Positions 14,944 to 16,096 of a DNA stretch of 16,096 nucleotides are shown in pieces. The DNA is from CAWBNS01 sp964445105 (GTDB taxonomy: Bacteria > Chlamydiota > Chlamydiia > Chlamydiales > JAJFMA01). The stretch covers positions 1-16,096 of the forward strand of contig CAYUJS010000046.1 in the NCBI GenBank assembly GCA_964445105.1, written 5' to 3'. Positions within the stretch are counted from its first letter, which is position 1. Each line of letters begins with the position of its first letter. The position numbers were made by a program, and so were the translations under genes. Under the pieces are notes generated by a model that had not been told where the DNA came from, did no database searches, and worked only from the letters and a program-made list of their open reading frames with translations.

Positions 14944-15533
14944 TATTTTGGTGGCGTCAGCTTGAACGAGTTCACAAAATGCTCATAGTCGGCCGGACTG
15001 AAAACATCTTTATTCGCCATCACACCGAGCAGAAACAAATTGGCCCCTTCAGCAAAGGCAACGCCCTCGATGTGAGTTGGATCGCTTGCAATCGAAAATT
15101 TAACCGCCTCATGACCAGCAAATTTTATATCTGTCGATGAGAGCAGCTGATTACCCGCATGCGACTGGACGAGGTCGTAGTTGATGCTGTTGATCAGGTC
15201 GACATGGGTGACCTTCACCCCTTGCGGGTAGCTGATGACACGGATCAAGAAGACAGAACCGTCGGGCTGCGACGAGACGTACATGTCATACTGCCTCACC
15301 TGCTTGGTCATGGGGTCTTTGATATGGTCTGTAGCGTGCTGCGGAACTACAGGGAAGGCAGCCTGAAAGTGATGATTGGGCTCCTCAAAGTTGCGCCAGA
15401 GACCATAAGGATCGACCTGCGCTTGCTGGTTGATGTCGGGAAGGACTCTGTAAGCTTGCTTGGACTGTGTTAATAAATAAACCGTTGCACCAAGTAGCGC
15501 GATTGACGCCACCGTTGCTAAGAACCTTCCCAT
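14943..15533 (-). CDS. Membrane-anchored or exported hypothetical protein heading the aro operon
   Basis: The 196-residue product begins with a short Arg-containing end and one hydrophobic segment (about residues 4-22), a signal anchor or uncleaved signal peptide with no canonical lipobox. The remaining ~150 residues are probably periplasmic: 'YGLWRNFEEPNHHFQAAFP', then 'YDMYVSSQPDGSVFLIRVISYP', 'FAGHEAVKFSIAS' and a closing 'YEHFVNSFKLT'. This alternation of strands with a final helix is common in small secreted bacterial domains with no assigned function. A GGGGG run eight bases upstream is a good ribosome binding site for the ATG at 15533. Its TAA overlaps the aroDE start, so it is the first gene of the aro transcription unit. 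From memory, C. trachomatis also has an exported protein gene beside aroDE (CT371); homology to it is unverified. Confidence 0.75.
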   Translation of the reverse strand: MGRFLATVASIALLGATVYLLTQSKQAYRVLPDINQQAQVDPYGLWRNFEEPNHHFQAAFPVVPQHATDHIKDPMTKQVRQYDMYVSSQPDGSVFLIRVISYPQGVKVTHVDLINSINYDLVQSHAGNQLLSSTDIKFAGHEAVKFSIASDPTHIEGVAFAEGANLFLLGVMANKDVFSPADYEHFVNSFKLTPPK

Positions 15534-15693
15534 TGCAACCCCCTTTACACATAATCAAGATTGAACAGACCATATGATATTGGCGGATTTTGTTGGAACT
15601 TAGAATCCAACCGTCTTGCTCGAAAATGCTGGTTCTGCCACATTGAGACATCAAATATTTATATGACAGATCGGTCTGCAAAGGAGTGATGGG

Positions 15694-15984
15694 ATGAGAC
15701 GTATATTATGTAAAACGTGCTTAGTATTCACGATGATGTGTGTAGCTTCTACTGCGATACCGCTCTGTGCATCGAGCGCCCGCCCGGTCAGCGCAGTGCG
15801 GCGCACCTCCTACCCGGAAAGCAACCAAAGTGCAAGCAGCGCTCTGTATGACCAAGAGCAACGACGCCAAGAGTACGGGCAGGCCTACTATGCGGCAGCC
15901 TATACCCCATCGCTGAGGCCCTGCGTTATTGTCGGACTCGCTTTGGCCGCTGCCATCTTGGTCGTTTGCCTAACAAACAAATAA
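15694..15984 (+). CDS. Small protein with two hydrophobic segments
   Basis: The ATG at 15694 has a strong ribosome binding site (AAGGAG, 15681-15686) seven bases upstream. The 96-residue product has an N-terminal hydrophobic segment containing three cysteines (about residues 5-26) that fits a signal peptide, a polar middle rich in Ser, Gln, Tyr and Arg (about 27-72), and a strong C-terminal membrane segment (about 77-93) followed only by 'TNK'. If the first segment is cleaved it would be a tail-anchored envelope protein with a short exposed domain; otherwise a hairpin. A bilobed shape is also reminiscent of short Inc proteins, but the gap between the hydrophobic parts is too long for a typical one. 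It is divergent from the aro operon, with 160 bp between the start codons. No family recognised. Confidence 0.65.
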   Translation: MRRILCKTCLVFTMMCVASTAIPLCASSARPVSAVRRTSYPESNQSASSALYDQEQRRQEYGQAYYAAAYTPSLRPCVIVGLALAAAILVVCLTNK

Positions 15985-15991
15985 AAGAAAC

Positions 15992-16022
15992 TTGCGTAAA
16001 ATTTGTCCGGTGGTGATACACT
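15992..16022 (+). promoter_or_regulatory. Possible promoter for the gene at the right edge
   Basis: TTGCGT (15992-15997) lies 19 bp before TACACT (16017-16022), which carries a TGn extension (TGATACACT). It sits about 38 bp before the ATG at 16060. The match is moderate and the spacing slightly long. Confidence 0.35.
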
Positions 16023-16059
16023 CTGTCTTTCAATAGGCCCACACACGGTTGGAGTGCAA

Positions 16060-16096
16060 ATGAAGCTACCAAAACTTTATACCATCCTTGCGCTAG
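16060..16096 (+). CDS. 5' end of a further gene, probably exported product
   Basis: An ATG at 16060 follows GGAG (16050-16053) by six bases. The twelve visible codons read MKLPKLYTILAL: a lysine-containing start followed by hydrophobic residues, as in a signal peptide or membrane anchor. The gene runs out of the window, so nothing more can be said about its function. Confidence 0.6.
   Translation, partial: MKLPKLYTILAL

Noticed and set aside
1..16096. CRISPR arrays, tRNA or rRNA genes, insertion-sequence ends
   Set aside because: I looked for regularly spaced repeats, tRNA T-loop and acceptor patterns, and terminal inverted repeats with target duplications and found none.

Overview
The window looks like chromosomal DNA of a Chlamydiota member, probably an environmental Chlamydia-related lineage with fairly balanced base composition (roughly half G+C by eye, not counted). 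The evidence is a dehydroquinate dehydratase/shikimate dehydrogenase fusion (AroDE) in a compact shikimate operon, two small proteins resembling type III secretion chaperones, a large coiled-coil protein with an Inc-like bilobed hydrophobic hairpin, and a deaminase/TPR protein of a type known from obligate intracellular bacteria. Family or genus cannot be fixed from the sequence alone.

Left part (1-3200, plus strand): an unrecognised 92-residue ORF at the edge; a 17-bp perfect inverted repeat (terminator and/or operator); an intact AbiEi-like antitoxin; the wreck of its AbiEii-type nucleotidyltransferase toxin partner (two frameshifts and an in-frame TGA); a 76-residue orphan; and an exported proline-rich, cysteine-containing protein preceded by a run of seven Gs.

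Middle part (3200-9500): a 774-residue plus-strand protein combining a zinc-dependent deaminase-like core (HAE ... CCxxC ... GTH) with C-terminal TPR repeats, facing a 1014-residue minus-strand coiled-coil/membrane protein. Both look like candidate host-interaction proteins. The 1014-residue gene starts from an AT-rich region with an extended -10 promoter candidate almost on top of its start codon. About 680 bp (8824-9506) follow with no convincing gene.

Right part (9500-15533, minus strand): a tightly packed seven-gene unit read right to left: a membrane-anchored 196-residue protein, aroDE, aroA, aroK, aroC, a CesT-like chaperone and a second small chaperone/YbjN-like protein. Stop/start overlaps (TAATG, ATGA, ATGA) tie the first four genes together, and gaps or overlaps under 60 bp join the rest. 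Four of the seven shikimate-pathway reactions are thus encoded together (AroD and AroE activities on one chain, AroK, AroA, AroC); aroB and the DAHP synthase gene are not in the window. Divergent from this unit are a 96-residue plus-strand protein with two hydrophobic segments and the first 12 codons of a further gene at the right edge.
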